Positions 20,046-29,111 of a stretch of 64,000 nt of DNA are shown here, piece by piece. The notes beneath the pieces were generated by a model. That model had not been told where the DNA came from, did not search any database, and was given only the letters and a program-made list of their open reading frames with translations. Position 1 is the stretch's first letter, and the number at the start of each line of letters is the position of its first letter. The position numbers and the translations under genes are program-made. This stretch comes from Amycolatopsis sp. WAC 01376 (GTDB taxonomy: Bacteria > Actinomycetota > Actinomycetes > Mycobacteriales > Pseudonocardiaceae): assembly GCF_003947415.1 (NCBI RefSeq), contig NZ_QHKL01000006.1:620001-684000 (forward strand). The letters are read 5' to 3'.

Positions 20046-21898
20046 CCCGCCTGTACCGCACCGGTCTGCTGCTCCCGGCCGCCGAGCTGGGGCCGGAGAA
20101 CCCGTTGCCGCCGCTCCGGAAACCCGAAGCGGTGGCCAAGGTGTCCAATGTGGACGAGCTGCCACCGGACCTGGCGGAGAACATCGGCTACGGCCGTCTG
20201 GACACACCTTTGCCGTGCCTGCTTCAGGACGGCTACACCCGGGAGCGCACGGAACGCGAGCTCCCGGCGTTGGTGCTGGAGAACGACAAGCTGCGCGCCA
20301 CGGTGCTGCCGTCGCTGGGCGGGCGGCTGTACTCGCTGGTCCACAAGCCGTCCGGACGCGAACTGCTCTACCGGAATCCGGTCTTCCAGCCCGCGAACCT
20401 CGCGCTGCGGGACGCGTGGTTCGCCGGCGGCGTCGAGTGGAACCTCGGGAGCACCGGGCATACGACGCTGACCTGCGAGCCGATGTTCGCCGCCGAGATC
20501 GAGGGCCCGGACGGCACGCCGGTGCTGCGGTTGTGGGAGTGGGAACGCACCCGCGACCTGCCGTACCAGATCGACTTCTGGCTGCCGGACGGGTCGGATC
20601 GGCTGCTCGTCGCCGTGCGGGTGCGGAACCCGCATCCCTACGACGTCCCGGTGTACTGGTGGTCGAACATCGCGGTGCCACAGAACGAAGGCACCCGCGT
20701 GCTGGCGCCCGCGACCCAGGCGTGGCACTACGGTTATTCGGGACGGCTCGACCTGGTCGGCGTCCCCGGCGAGCTGACCTATCCGGCCCGCGCCGAAGCC
20801 GCGGCGGACTACTTCTTCGAGGTGACCGGAAGGCCGTGGGTCGCTGCCGTCGAGGCGGACGGGACGGGGCTGGCCCAGCTGTCCACCGGCCGGTTGCGCG
20901 GCCGGAAACTGTTCCTGTGGGGCGAGTCCACCGGTGGGCGCCGCTGGCAGGAGTGGCTTGCCCCGGATGCCGGTGGCTACCTGGAGATCCAGGCCGGGCT
21001 GGCCCGCACTCAGCTGGAGCATCTGCGGTTGCCGCCTGGGGAGAGCTGGGACTGGCTGGAGGCCTATGGCCCGGTCACCGCGGATCCCGCGGCGGCGCAC
21101 GGGGAAGACTGGGCGACGGCGTGTGAGGCCGTCGCCGCCGGTCTGCCGTCGGCGGAAGCCATGGACGAATACCACGACGACTGGCGGAAGATCGCCGACG
21201 TCACCCCGGAATCGTTCCTGGCCACCGGTTCCGGCTGGGGTGCGCTGGAGAACCGGCGCGCGCCGATGTGCCTGCCCGGTACGCCGTTCCCGGACGAATC
21301 GCTCGGGCCGGACCAGGAGCCCTGGCTCGCTCTGCTCGACGGGACGCCGCCGGACGGGGATCCGCTCGCCGTACCGCCGCCGACGCTGGTGAACAGGTAC
21401 TGGGCGGATCTCATGGAGTACGCCCCGAAGAACTGGCTGACCTGGTATCACCGCGGTGTCGCGCACTGGGCGGCCGGACGGCATTCGGACGCGGTCCGCG
21501 CCTGGCGTGAATCGGTCTCGGTGGACGAGAACCCTTGGGCCCTGCGGAATCTCGCGGTCGCCACGGCCGGGCACGAGGCCGCCTGGCTGTACCGGCGAGC
21601 GGTCACTCTCGCGCCGTCGGTGCGGCCGCTGGTCGTCGAGGCGATCGCGGCGCAACTCGCGGCGGGCCTCCCGGAAGAGGCGAGTGCGCTGCTGGAGGGG
21701 CTTCCCCGGGAAGGGCGGATTGCCTTGCTGACCGCCCGCACCCTGCTCGCCCAAGGCGACGTCGCCGGGGCCAAGGCCGTGTACGACACCGGTTTCGAAG
21801 TCGCGAACATCAGGGAAGGGGAAACGTCTTTATCGGACACTTGGGCGGCGGTTTCGAACGAACCGCTGCCGGAACACCTTGACTTCCGGATGAAGTGA
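20042..21898 (+). CDS. DUF5107 / TPR protein of the sugar operon
   Basis: A 618-residue protein. Residues ~70-340 are a DUF5107 domain, an aldose-epimerase-like beta-sandwich: VLENDKLRATVLPSLGGRLYS, GGVEWNLGSTGHT, YWWSNIAVPQNEGTRVL. Residues ~440-600 hold TPR-like helical repeats (WYHRGVAHWAAGRHSDAVRAW). DUF5107 proteins are common in carbohydrate operons. A mutarotase or sugar-binding role on the imported sugar is plausible, but no catalytic His/Glu pair is certain. It ends 126 bp before the DeoR gene. Confidence 0.8.
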
Positions 21899-21956
21899 GC
21901 GGCCGGGCCACTCGACCGGCGTGCCGCTCGCGGCGGACAACCGCGATGCAGCATAC

Positions 21957-21996
21957 TGCTCGAAACAGTGGCCAACAGCGCAACGTCATGCGCGAT
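21957..21996. promoter_or_regulatory. possible DeoR autoregulatory operator
   Basis: The run TGCTCGAAAC, AGTGGCCAAC, AGCGCAACGT, CATGCGCGAT keeps the 10-bp period with AAC at the end of the first two units and TGCG in the fourth. It is weaker than the three other sites but lies just before the regulator's own start, as expected for autoregulation. Confidence 0.4.
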
Positions 21997-22024
21997 AGGC
22001 CGCAGCGAGCTAGGAGTGGCGCCG

Positions 22025-22810
22025 ATGGCCCGGCACGAACGGCTGAGCACCCTGCTGGACCTGCTGGGGCAGCGGGAAAAGATCGACGTCGAGGACGTGG
22101 CCGAGGAGTTGAACGTCTCTGCGGCCACGATCCGGCGCGACCTCGATCATCTGGCGGAGCAGCAGTTGCTCACCCGCACCCGGGGTGGTGCGGTGGCCAA
22201 CGACCTCGCCTACGACCTGCCGTTGCGCTACAAGACCGCGCGGCACGTGCCCGAGAAGCAGCGGATCAGCGTCGCCGCGGCGGCACTCGTGGCACAGGGC
22301 ATGGTGGTCGGCCTCAACGGTGGGACGACCACGGCCGGGGTCGCGCGATCGCTGGCCACGCGGTCCGATCTGGCCAGTCTCCGTGATTCACCCGGGCTGA
22401 CGGTGGTCACCAACGCGCTGAACATCGCGCACGAACTGGCGGTGCGGCCACACGTGAAGATCGTGGTCACCGGCGGGGTCGCGCGTCCGCAGTCGTTCGA
22501 GCTCAGTGGTCCGCTGGCCACCCGTGTCCTCAGCGAACTGACGATCGACCTGCTGTTCCTCGGCGTCGACGCGTTCGACGCGGACGCCGGCGCCTTCGCG
22601 CACCACGAAGGCGAGGCGAGTATCAACCGGCTGATGGTCGAGCGGGCCGAACGCGTCGTCGCGGTCGCCGACGGTTCGAAGCTGGGCCGCCGCGCGTTCG
22701 CGCGGATCTGCGCGACGCCGCAGGTGCACGCGCTGGTCACCGATTCGAACGCCGACCCGAAGGTACTGGCGGCGTTCGAGGCCGCCGGTGTCGAGGTCCA
22801 AGCCGTCTGA
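22025..22810 (+). CDS. DeoR/GlpR-family regulator of the sugar regulon
   Basis: A 261-residue repressor. The N-terminal helix-turn-helix reads KIDVEDVAEELNVSAATIRR with the DeoR signature RRDLDHLAEQQLLTRTRGGA. The C-terminal DeoRC effector domain has GLNGGTTTAGVA, VVTNALNIAHEL, VVTGGVARPQSFELSG and LLFLGVDAF...EGEASINR, and senses a sugar phosphate. Start is the ATG at 22025 with TAGGAG 8 bases ahead; the in-frame GTG at 21968 would add residues absent from the family. It lies between the importer operon and the GH31 gene and probably controls all operators listed here. Confidence 0.9.
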   Translation: MARHERLSTLLDLLGQREKIDVEDVAEELNVSAATIRRDLDHLAEQQLLTRTRGGAVANDLAYDLPLRYKTARHVPEKQRISVAAAALVAQGMVVGLNGGTTTAGVARSLATRSDLASLRDSPGLTVVTNALNIAHELAVRPHVKIVVTGGVARPQSFELSGPLATRVLSELTIDLLFLGVDAFDADAGAFAHHEGEASINRLMVERAERVVAVADGSKLGRRAFARICATPQVHALVTDSNADPKVLAAFEAAGVEVQAV

Positions 22811-22826
22811 CCGCTCCGCTCCCGAG

Positions 22827-22881
22827 TGTCATGAAAGGGTCGTTCAGGACAAAATATGTCCTGAACGACCCTTTCATGACA
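22827..22881. repeat. 25-bp perfect palindrome, arms identical to 37772-37826
   Basis: The left arm begins TGTCATGAAAGGGTCGTTCA and extends to GGACA; the loop is AAATA. The first 24 bases of the arms are identical to those of the palindrome at 37772-37826, with a different loop. It follows the DeoR stop by 16 bp and may terminate that transcript, but the same sequence at an unrelated locus points to a repeat family. Confidence 0.75.
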
Positions 22882-22964
22882 TCCAGGGCGCGCACACCCG
22901 TTGCCCCATAAGGATCTTCGTACGACCCGACGAAAGTCGGCAGCACCGCTTCGGCGGATGACTT

Positions 22965-23016
22965 TGCGCGAACCGTGCGCTATACAGAGACCATCTTGCG
23001 TATTCATGCGCGAAAG
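22965..23016. promoter_or_regulatory. putative DeoR operator upstream of GH31
   Basis: TGCG half-sites lie at 22965 and 22976 (TGCGCGAACCGTGCGC) and again at 22997 and 23007 (TGCGTATTCATGCGCGAAAG), spaced 11 and 10 bp. They sit 10-60 bp before the GH31 start, a position suited to repression. Confidence 0.55.
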
Positions 23017-23025
23017 GTGTCTCGA

Positions 23026-26000
23026 ATGAGCAGAGTTGCGCAATCCCTGAGTTGTTTGGCCGCAGTGGCCTTACTCGGGCTTTCCCCGGTCGCCGCCCAC
23101 GCCGATCCGGCCGCGGCGTCGTCCGGCAAACTGGGCGATCTGACCGGGATCTCCGGCGACGGCGCCACGGTCACCCTGAACTCGGGAAGCGCCGCGGTGC
23201 GCGTCAGCTTCCCGGCCGAAGGCGCCGTCCGGATCTGGCTGGCGCCGGACGGCACGTTCACCGATCCGGCCGGGAGCAAGATCGTGCTGCCGCGCACCGG
23301 CGAGCCGGTGACGCCGCAGAGGACCGACAAGGGGGACTACTGGGCGGTTTCCACTGCGAAGGCCACGCTGCGGGCGTACAAACACCCGTTGCGGCTCGCG
23401 TTGTACGACGGCGCGGACCGCAAGCGGCTCTGGGAGGAGTCGGCGCCGCTGTCCTGGACCGGCAAGCAGACCACGCAGACCCTGGCACGAACGGCGGCCG
23501 AGCAGTTCGTCGGCGGCGGTGAGCAGAACGGCCGGTTCAGCCACCGCGACCGGACGATCCGGATCTTCGCCGACTACAACTGGAACGACGGCGGGGCCCC
23601 GAATTCGCAGCCGTTCTACGCCTCCACGGCGGGATACGGCGTGCTGCGCAACACCTTCGCGCAAGGCACCTACGCCTTCACCGAGCCGGTGCGCACCACG
23701 CACGACGAGCGCCGGTTCGACGCGACGTATGTCGTCGGCGACGGGCTCAAGGACGTCATCACCGGCTACACCGATCTCGTCGGGAAACCATTCCTGCCAC
23801 CGCTCTACGGTCTCGAACACGGCGACGCCGACTGCTACCTGCACAACGCCAACCGCGGCGAACGGCACACCCTGGACGCGGTGAAGGTCGCGGAGGGGTA
23901 CACCGAGCACGGGATGCCCAACGGCTGGATGCTCGTCAACGACGGCTACGGCTGCGGGTACGAAAACCTCCAGCAGACCGGCGAAGGCCTCCGCAAGAAC
24001 AACATGCAACTCGGGCTGTGGACCGAGAACGGCGTGCCGAACCAGGTCGAAGAGGTCAAGGCCGGGGTCCGGGTCCGCAAACTCGACGTCGCGTGGGTCG
24101 GCCCGGGATACCAATTCGCGCTGGACGCCTGCGACACCGCGCACAAGGGCATCGAGGACAACAGCGACGCGCGCGGTTTCGTCTGGACGCCGGTCAGCTG
24201 GGCGGGCGCGCAGCGCTGCGGCGTGCTGTGGAGCGGCGACCAGGCCGGTTCCTACGACTACATCAAGTGGCAGATCCCGACCTACGCCGGCGCCACGACG
24301 TCGGGGATCGCGTACAACACCGGCGACATCGACGGCATCTTCGGCGGCAGCCCGCAGACCTACGTCCGCGACCTGCAGTGGAAGGCGTTCCTGCCGGTCT
24401 CGATGACGATGGACGGCTGGGCCGCGTCGGACAAGCAGCCGTGGCGCCACGGCGAGCCGTACACCTCGATCAACCGCAAGTACCTGCTGCTCAAGGAGCG
24501 GCTGCTGCCCTACACCTACAGCCATTCGGTGGAGGCGCACAAGACCGGCGTCGGCCAGGTCCGCCCGCTGGCGCTCGAATACCCGGACGACCCGAACGTC
24601 TGGGGCGAGAAGGCGAAGTACGAGTTCCTGTCCGGCAAGGACTTCCTGGTCGCGCCGGTGTACGAGAACTCGACCGTGCGCAACGGCATCTACCTGCCGA
24701 AGGGCACCTGGGTCGACTACTGGAGCGGCAAGACCTACACCGGACCGACCACTGTGGACGGTTACGACGCACCGCTCGACACACTGCCGCTGTTCGTCCG
24801 CGCCGGGGCCGTGGTGCCGATGTGGGCCGAGGGCACGAAGTCGTGGCAGACCAGGGACAAGGGCGTGCTCGATCTCGACGTCTATCCGCAGGGCAAGGGT
24901 TCGTTCACGCTCACCGAGGACGACGGCGTGACTCGCGCCTACAAGAACGGCGATCAGGCGAAGCAGACGTTCACCGTCGACGCGCCGACGTCCGGACTGG
25001 GCACGGTGACGGTCGGGATCGGTGCCAGTTCCGGTTCCTACGCCGGGAAACCGGCGTCGCGGAACTACCAGCTGACCGTCCACACGGGAAGCAAGCCCGC
25101 GACCGTACTGGCCGGGACCTCGATCCTGCGGCAATACGGCAGCAAGGCCGAACTGGACGCGGCGGCGTCGGGCTGGTGGTTCGATCCGGCCGCCGGCGGG
25201 GTCGCGCGGGTCAAGACCGGCAAGATCGGTGCCGGTGACCGTCAGGACGTCCGGCTGTTCGGCACGAGCGCGGTCGGCGGGATCTTCCCCGAGGACCGCA
25301 ACGGCTCGGTCGCCCTCTCCGTGCCGGCGGTCGCTGGTCCCGGGCAGACCGCGACGGGCACGCTGAGCTTCACCAACGGCACGCCGCTGCCGGTCCGGAA
25401 CGTCAAGTTCTCCGTGCCCGCCAACGGATTCCGCGCCGAGGTACCGGCCGGGCCGCGACTGGTGATGCCCGGCGAGACCGTGCGGGTCCCGGTGAAGGTG
25501 ACCCCGGACGCGGGAATCAAACCGGACGACTACCAGCTCACCGCGTCGGCGTCGTACCAGGCGCGGCTCGGGGAGAATCGGGTCACCGACTCGGTGACGG
25601 TCACCGTGCCGCACGCTTCGCTGGCCGCGGCCTATGGCAATGTCGGCGTCACCGACGCGGCCCACGTCGCGGTGGGGGACATCGACGGCGGTGGCAGCAG
25701 TTTCCGCGCGGAAGGGCTCGCCGAAGCCGGTCTCAAACCCGGTGCCGGCTTCTCCGCACTCGGTGCTCAGCTCACCTGGCCGCAAACCGGTACCGGGCAG
25801 AAGGACAACGTCCTCGCGTCCGGCCAGACCATCGCGGTGCGAGGAACGGGCGCCAAGCTGGTGTTGGCGGGAACCGGTACGGGCACGGCGAAGGGCACTG
25901 TCGTCGTCCGCTATGCCGACGGTAGTACCAGTCAGGCCGAACTCGGATTCCCCAACTGGTGCTGCGCCGATCCGGCCCAGTACGGCGCGACCACGGTGGC

Positions 26001-26160
26001 GACCGTGCTGGGCAAGAACACCCGCGCGGGGGCGGCGTATCCGACCACGCCGTACCGGGTGTTCGCGAACTCCGTCCCGCTGACCGCGGGGAAGGAGGTC
26101 GTCGCGGTGACCTTGCCGTCGAACACCGCGATGCACGTGTTCGCCGCGGGCATCGGCTGA
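23026..26160 (+). CDS. secreted GH31 family glycosidase
   Basis: A 1044-residue exported glycosidase. A Sec signal peptide (LSCLAAVALLGLSPVAAHA then DP) ends near residue 26. An N-terminal beta-sandwich is followed by the GH31 barrel with probable nucleophile D354 in RKLDVAWVG and acid/base D405 in VLWSGDQAGS, then a DUF5110-like sandwich (FTLTEDDGVTRAY), a NEW3 domain (~residues 760-860) and a C-terminal NPCBM-like carbohydrate-binding region. It releases an alpha-linked sugar outside the cell for the adjacent importer. Alpha-glucosidase, alpha-galactosidase, alpha-GalNAc-ase and other GH31 activities cannot be separated by eye. ATG at 23026 chosen for the signal peptide. Confidence 0.85.
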   Translation: MSRVAQSLSCLAAVALLGLSPVAAHADPAAASSGKLGDLTGISGDGATVTLNSGSAAVRVSFPAEGAVRIWLAPDGTFTDPAGSKIVLPRTGEPVTPQRTDKGDYWAVSTAKATLRAYKHPLRLALYDGADRKRLWEESAPLSWTGKQTTQTLARTAAEQFVGGGEQNGRFSHRDRTIRIFADYNWNDGGAPNSQPFYASTAGYGVLRNTFAQGTYAFTEPVRTTHDERRFDATYVVGDGLKDVITGYTDLVGKPFLPPLYGLEHGDADCYLHNANRGERHTLDAVKVAEGYTEHGMPNGWMLVNDGYGCGYENLQQTGEGLRKNNMQLGLWTENGVPNQVEEVKAGVRVRKLDVAWVGPGYQFALDACDTAHKGIEDNSDARGFVWTPVSWAGAQRCGVLWSGDQAGSYDYIKWQIPTYAGATTSGIAYNTGDIDGIFGGSPQTYVRDLQWKAFLPVSMTMDGWAASDKQPWRHGEPYTSINRKYLLLKERLLPYTYSHSVEAHKTGVGQVRPLALEYPDDPNVWGEKAKYEFLSGKDFLVAPVYENSTVRNGIYLPKGTWVDYWSGKTYTGPTTVDGYDAPLDTLPLFVRAGAVVPMWAEGTKSWQTRDKGVLDLDVYPQGKGSFTLTEDDGVTRAYKNGDQAKQTFTVDAPTSGLGTVTVGIGASSGSYAGKPASRNYQLTVHTGSKPATVLAGTSILRQYGSKAELDAAASGWWFDPAAGGVARVKTGKIGAGDRQDVRLFGTSAVGGIFPEDRNGSVALSVPAVAGPGQTATGTLSFTNGTPLPVRNVKFSVPANGFRAEVPAGPRLVMPGETVRVPVKVTPDAGIKPDDYQLTASASYQARLGENRVTDSVTVTVPHASLAAAYGNVGVTDAAHVAVGDIDGGGSSFRAEGLAEAGLKPGAGFSALGAQLTWPQTGTGQKDNVLASGQTIAVRGTGAKLVLAGTGTGTAKGTVVVRYADGSTSQAELGFPNWCCADPAQYGATTVATVLGKNTRAGAAYPTTPYRVFANSVPLTAGKEVVAVTLPSNTAMHVFAAGIG

Positions 26161-26204
26161 GTCCTCGTGAGTGGTAAGGGCGGCTAGGGACAAAGTGGCT
26201 GTCG

Positions 26205-26267
26205 TGTCGTCCATCCAGTCACGCGTGTCGTCCGCCGGATCACGTGTGTCGTCCGATCAGTCACGTG
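26205..26267. repeat. three 21-bp tandem repeats
   Basis: Units 26205-26225, 26226-26246 and 26247-26267 each begin TGTCGTCC and end TCACG(C/T)G, with variation only in the middle. The array lies in the 446-bp gene-free gap after GH31. A half-copy of the 41229-41270 palindrome arm (CCTCGTGAGTGGTAA) precedes it at 26163-26177. No gene or promoter is recognisable in the gap. Confidence 0.75.
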
Positions 26268-26364
26268 ACATCGCCGATGTTGGACCTTGTGAGTAGTGAG
26301 GACGTTAGAGCCAAGGGTGGCTTAGGTACCTACGTGGTCCCGGCTGCGGTTGGTGCCAGGCCCG

Positions 26365-26419
26365 GTCCGTGAAGGCCTCCTTGAGGGACCCAGAGTCCCT
26401 CAAGGAGGCCTTCACGGAC
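26365..26419. repeat. 25-bp perfect palindrome
   Basis: The arms GTCCGTGAAGGCCTCCTTGA...GGGAC are perfectly complementary around the loop CCAGA. It lies between the end of GH31 and the convergent azoreductase gene, more than 180 bp from each. The core GTGAAGGCCTCCTTG recurs in the palindrome at 37701-37747. Confidence 0.75.
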
Positions 26420-26480
26420 TCGATAACCGCCACATTCGCCCCACAAGCACCATCAGCCACAACAGTCACAACGGTGGCGC

Positions 26481-26577
26481 GTGAAGGCCCCCTTCCCTCG
26501 GCTCAGCCGAGGAAACCCGACCTTCACACCTTCCCCAGTACATGAAGGCTAGGTACAGGAAGGGGTCCTTCATGTAC
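26481..26577. repeat. composite palindromes next to the azoreductase 3' end
   Basis: Two structures follow each other. At 26481-26527 GTGAAGG and CCTTCAC flank an inner stem CCTCGGCT/GCCGAGG. At 26538-26577 GTACATGAAGG pairs with CCTTCATGTAC across an 18-base loop. The latter arm is the same word as at 37360-37384. They could terminate the leftward azoreductase transcript. Confidence 0.6.
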
Positions 26578-26606
26578 CTGAGGCGAGCAAGGTCACTGGT
26601 GCCGAG

Positions 26607-27248
26607 TCAGGCTGCGACGGGTACCCACAGCGCGTCGATGACGCGTTCGGCCTCGGCTTGGCTGGCCTCGGCCAGCGGAATGAGGTCCGCCATCGCCGGG
26701 TTGGTCTTCGCCATGGTCAGCTCGGCGGTGACGAACCGCGGTTCGAGGCCGGTCAGCGAGACGCCGTGCGGGATCCACGACTGCGCGTGGTCCCACCCTT
26801 CGCGCGGGGTGCCTTCGCCGTATCCGCCGCCGCGTGAGGTCACGACGATGAAGTCGCGGTCGCCGAGCAGGCCTTCCCTGGTCTCGGCGTCGAGCGTCAG
26901 CCCGGGCACGATCAGGTGGTCGACCCAGGCCTTGACCGTGCTCGGCGGGCCGAAGTTGTACAGCGGCAGGCCCAGCAGGATCGTGTCGGCCGCCTTCACC
27001 TCGTCGACCAGTTCCGTGATGAGCCGCCACGCCGCGGCCTGCTCCGGGGTGTGCTGCTCCGGCGGCACGAACTTGGCGGTGTTGGCCGCCGCGCCCAGAT
27101 GTGGCAGCGGGTCGGCGCCCAGGTCGCGGTAGGTGACGGTGCCCTCCGGATGCGCGGCGCGCCACGTGGCCGCCGCCCGCGCGGTGAGGCGGCGGCTGGT
27201 CGAGTGCTCGCCCGTGATGCTCGAGTCGATGTGCAGCAGGTTCGTCAT
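26607..27248 (-). CDS. FMN-dependent NADH:quinone/azo oxidoreductase
   Basis: A 213-residue flavodoxin-fold enzyme of the AzoR/AcpD family. It begins MTNLLHIDSSITGEHSTSRRL (FMN phosphate loop), continues with GLPLYNFGPPSTVKAWVDHL (flavin-binding) and TSRGGGYGEGTPREGWDHAQ (isoalloxazine loop). It reduces quinones or azo compounds with NAD(P)H in the cytoplasm. The ATG at 27248 gives the family start. It is divergent from a MarR regulator, with an inverted-repeat operator between. Confidence 0.88.
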   Translation of the reverse strand: MTNLLHIDSSITGEHSTSRRLTARAAATWRAAHPEGTVTYRDLGADPLPHLGAAANTAKFVPPEQHTPEQAAAWRLITELVDEVKAADTILLGLPLYNFGPPSTVKAWVDHLIVPGLTLDAETREGLLGDRDFIVVTSRGGGYGEGTPREGWDHAQSWIPHGVSLTGLEPRFVTAELTMAKTNPAMADLIPLAEASQAEAERVIDALWVPVAA

Positions 27249-27254
27249 GTCTAT

Positions 27255-27269
27255 TATCTTGCACAGATA
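27255..27269. promoter_or_regulatory. MarR-type operator TATCT-N5-AGATA
   Basis: A perfect inverted repeat TATCT-TGCAC-AGATA lies 7 bp upstream of the azoreductase start in an unusually AT-rich 80-bp divergent promoter region. MarR/HxlR-type regulators of oxidoreductases bind such sites. The MarR gene at 27332 is the obvious candidate. Confidence 0.55.
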
Positions 27270-27331
27270 GTTAGTGTAACGCAAACCATTGATGCTGTGG
27301 CGGTCATCATGAGGGAACGTACACTTGACGA

Positions 27332-27811
27332 GTGCCCGAACTCCCGGTCGTGAACCAGCCCCCGCATCGCTGCGGCGCGCTGCTCGACCACGTCACCCGC
27401 CGGATCCGGCTGCGCAGCGAGTCCGTCCTGACGCCGCTCGGTCTGCGGCCCCGGCATCTCGTCGCACTGACCGTGCTGCGCGACCTGGGCGGCTGCTCGC
27501 AGCAGGACCTCGCGAAGACGCTGGAGATGGACAGCACGAACGTCGTCGGGCTGTTGAACGACCTCGAGTCCGCGAACCTGATCGAACGCAGGCGGTCACC
27601 GGAGGACCGGCGGCGGCACATCGTCGAACTCACCGACGTCGGCGCCAAGCAACTCGCCAAGGCCGAGTTCGCCCTCGCCGCCGTCGAGGACGAGGTGCTC
27701 GGAGCGCTCGACAAGGATCAGCGCGAGACGCTGTACACCCTGCTGTACCAGGCGACCAGCCGGACCGAGCCCGCCGCCTGCGTCGACGCCGCACACCTCG
27801 AGGACTGCTAG
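27332..27811 (+). CDS. MarR-family transcriptional regulator
   Basis: A 159-residue winged-helix regulator. LVALTVLRDLGGCSQQDLAKTL and NVVGLLNDLESANLIERRRS form the DNA-recognition helices, and EDRRRHIVELTDVGAKQLAKAE the beta wing and dimer helix. The GTG at 27332 is the likely start. It is divergent from the azoreductase gene and probably represses it in response to a quinone or phenolic compound. Its 3' end overlaps the convergent DUF6506 gene by 4 bp. Confidence 0.88.
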   Translation: MPELPVVNQPPHRCGALLDHVTRRIRLRSESVLTPLGLRPRHLVALTVLRDLGGCSQQDLAKTLEMDSTNVVGLLNDLESANLIERRRSPEDRRRHIVELTDVGAKQLAKAEFALAAVEDEVLGALDKDQRETLYTLLYQATSRTEPAACVDAAHLEDC

Positions 27812-28110
27812 GCCCCGAGCTCGAACAGGTCGTGAAGCTGCTTCGTGGCCTCGGCGCCGTACATGACGCTTCCGACCGGGACCTCGCTTCCCACCGCGTC
27901 GATCACCCGTGCCGTCCATACCGGACCGAACGCGCCGCACAGCTCGATCAGCTGCGCCCCTTCGTCGACCAGTCGCCGGGCAGCGGTGACGACCTGGTCC
28001 ACGCGGCCGACCCCGATCAGCACCGTCAGGCATTCCCCACTGTCCACACGGGACACATCGCGTGCCGGGTCGCAACCATCGGCCAAGTACACGAAACCCC
28101 ACTGTCGCAT
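27808..28110 (-). CDS. DUF6506 family protein
   Basis: A 100-residue protein with the conserved block EGAQLIELCGAFGPVWTARV and VPVGSVMYG, typical of a small family of unknown function (DUF6506). GAGGAGG stands just before the ATG at 28110. No catalytic role can be stated. It is convergent with the MarR gene. Confidence 0.7.
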   Translation of the reverse strand: MRQWGFVYLADGCDPARDVSRVDSGECLTVLIGVGRVDQVVTAARRLVDEGAQLIELCGAFGPVWTARVIDAVGSEVPVGSVMYGAEATKQLHDLFELGA

Positions 28111-28251
28111 GACATTCCTCCTCCGTTGACGGGCACCCTGAGGTAACCGCGAGACGGAGGACGCTGTCCACGAGGCGGATCCGAACGGCCGTTCGGGATC
28201 ACCGAAGAGGCGACGTCCAGCGGGCGGCGCGGAGAACCGATGTGGGCGCTG

Positions 28252-29073
28252 TCATACCAATGCCGCGATCCGATCCGAAGACTCATGTGCCGGGTCCCAG
28301 ACGAGCGCGTGCTGGACGACAGGCGCCTCCCGCAACGCCAGCCAGCGCAGACCTTCGGCCGGTTCCTCCCTGGGACGCAAGGCGACGACGTCACCGCCGT
28401 GCCGCAATTCGGCGACGAACAACGACCGCCGGGGCGGCCCGGCGCGCACCTGAGCCGGCCGCCAGCCCGCCGCGGCGCAGTCCGCGAGGAGCGCGTCGTG
28501 ATAGCCCGGAGCCAGCTTTCGTTCGTACAGAAGGAGGTCCAGCCCGGTGAGGTCCTCCCAACCCACGTCCTCGGACCGTGCCAGCGGATGAGCGTCGGAG
28601 ACGAGTACTCCCAACGGCCTCTCGCTCACGACGACGACCCGCAGGCCGTCCACGTCTTCCGGCAGGGCGAGCAGACCGGCGTCGAGCGCACCTCGGCGGA
28701 GGAGTTCGAGCTGCCGTGTGGCGGAGACGTCGTCGATCTCCGCCCCTTTCGAGTACAGGGCGGGGAGCACGGACGGCGGCGCGCCCGGTGTCACGCCGAT
28801 GCGGAGCGGCCGGTCCACGGTGTCGCGGACGGCCCGCGCGCCGAGATCGGCCTCCTCCAGCATCCGATGGGCGTGGGGGAGCAACGCCAGCGCGGCGGCG
28901 GTGGGCGTCATCCCCGCCTGGGTGCGGACGAACAGGGTCGCGTCCAGTTCCCGTTCCAAGGCGATGATCTGCTGGCTGAGCGACGACGCCCGGATGCCGA
29001 GGCGCTCCGCGGCGCGGGTGAGATGCCCTTCCTCGGCGACGGCACACAGATATCGAAGACGTCGTAACTCCAC
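28252..29073 (-). CDS. LysR-family transcriptional regulator
   Basis: A 273-residue LysR regulator. The N-terminal winged helix reads RRLRYLCAVAEEGHLTRAAERL...SSLSQQIIALERELDATLFVRT. Residues ~90-273 form the two-lobed effector domain. It is somewhat shorter than the usual ~300 residues. The GTG start at 29073 is 38 bp from the divergent gene at 29112. Target and effector are unknown. Confidence 0.87.
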   Translation of the reverse strand: MELRRLRYLCAVAEEGHLTRAAERLGIRASSLSQQIIALERELDATLFVRTQAGMTPTAAALALLPHAHRMLEEADLGARAVRDTVDRPLRIGVTPGAPPSVLPALYSKGAEIDDVSATRQLELLRRGALDAGLLALPEDVDGLRVVVVSERPLGVLVSDAHPLARSEDVGWEDLTGLDLLLYERKLAPGYHDALLADCAAAGWRPAQVRAGPPRRSLFVAELRHGGDVVALRPREEPAEGLRWLALREAPVVQHALVWDPAHESSDRIAALV

Positions 29074-29111
29074 AGCCGCAGAGTAGCTCCGGACCAGGCA
29101 GAATCGGCGGG

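Noticed and set aside
23071..26214. Long open frame opposite the GH31 gene
   Set aside because: Antisense shadow with no ribosome binding site or recognisable motif. The GH31 frame has signal peptide and catalytic motifs.
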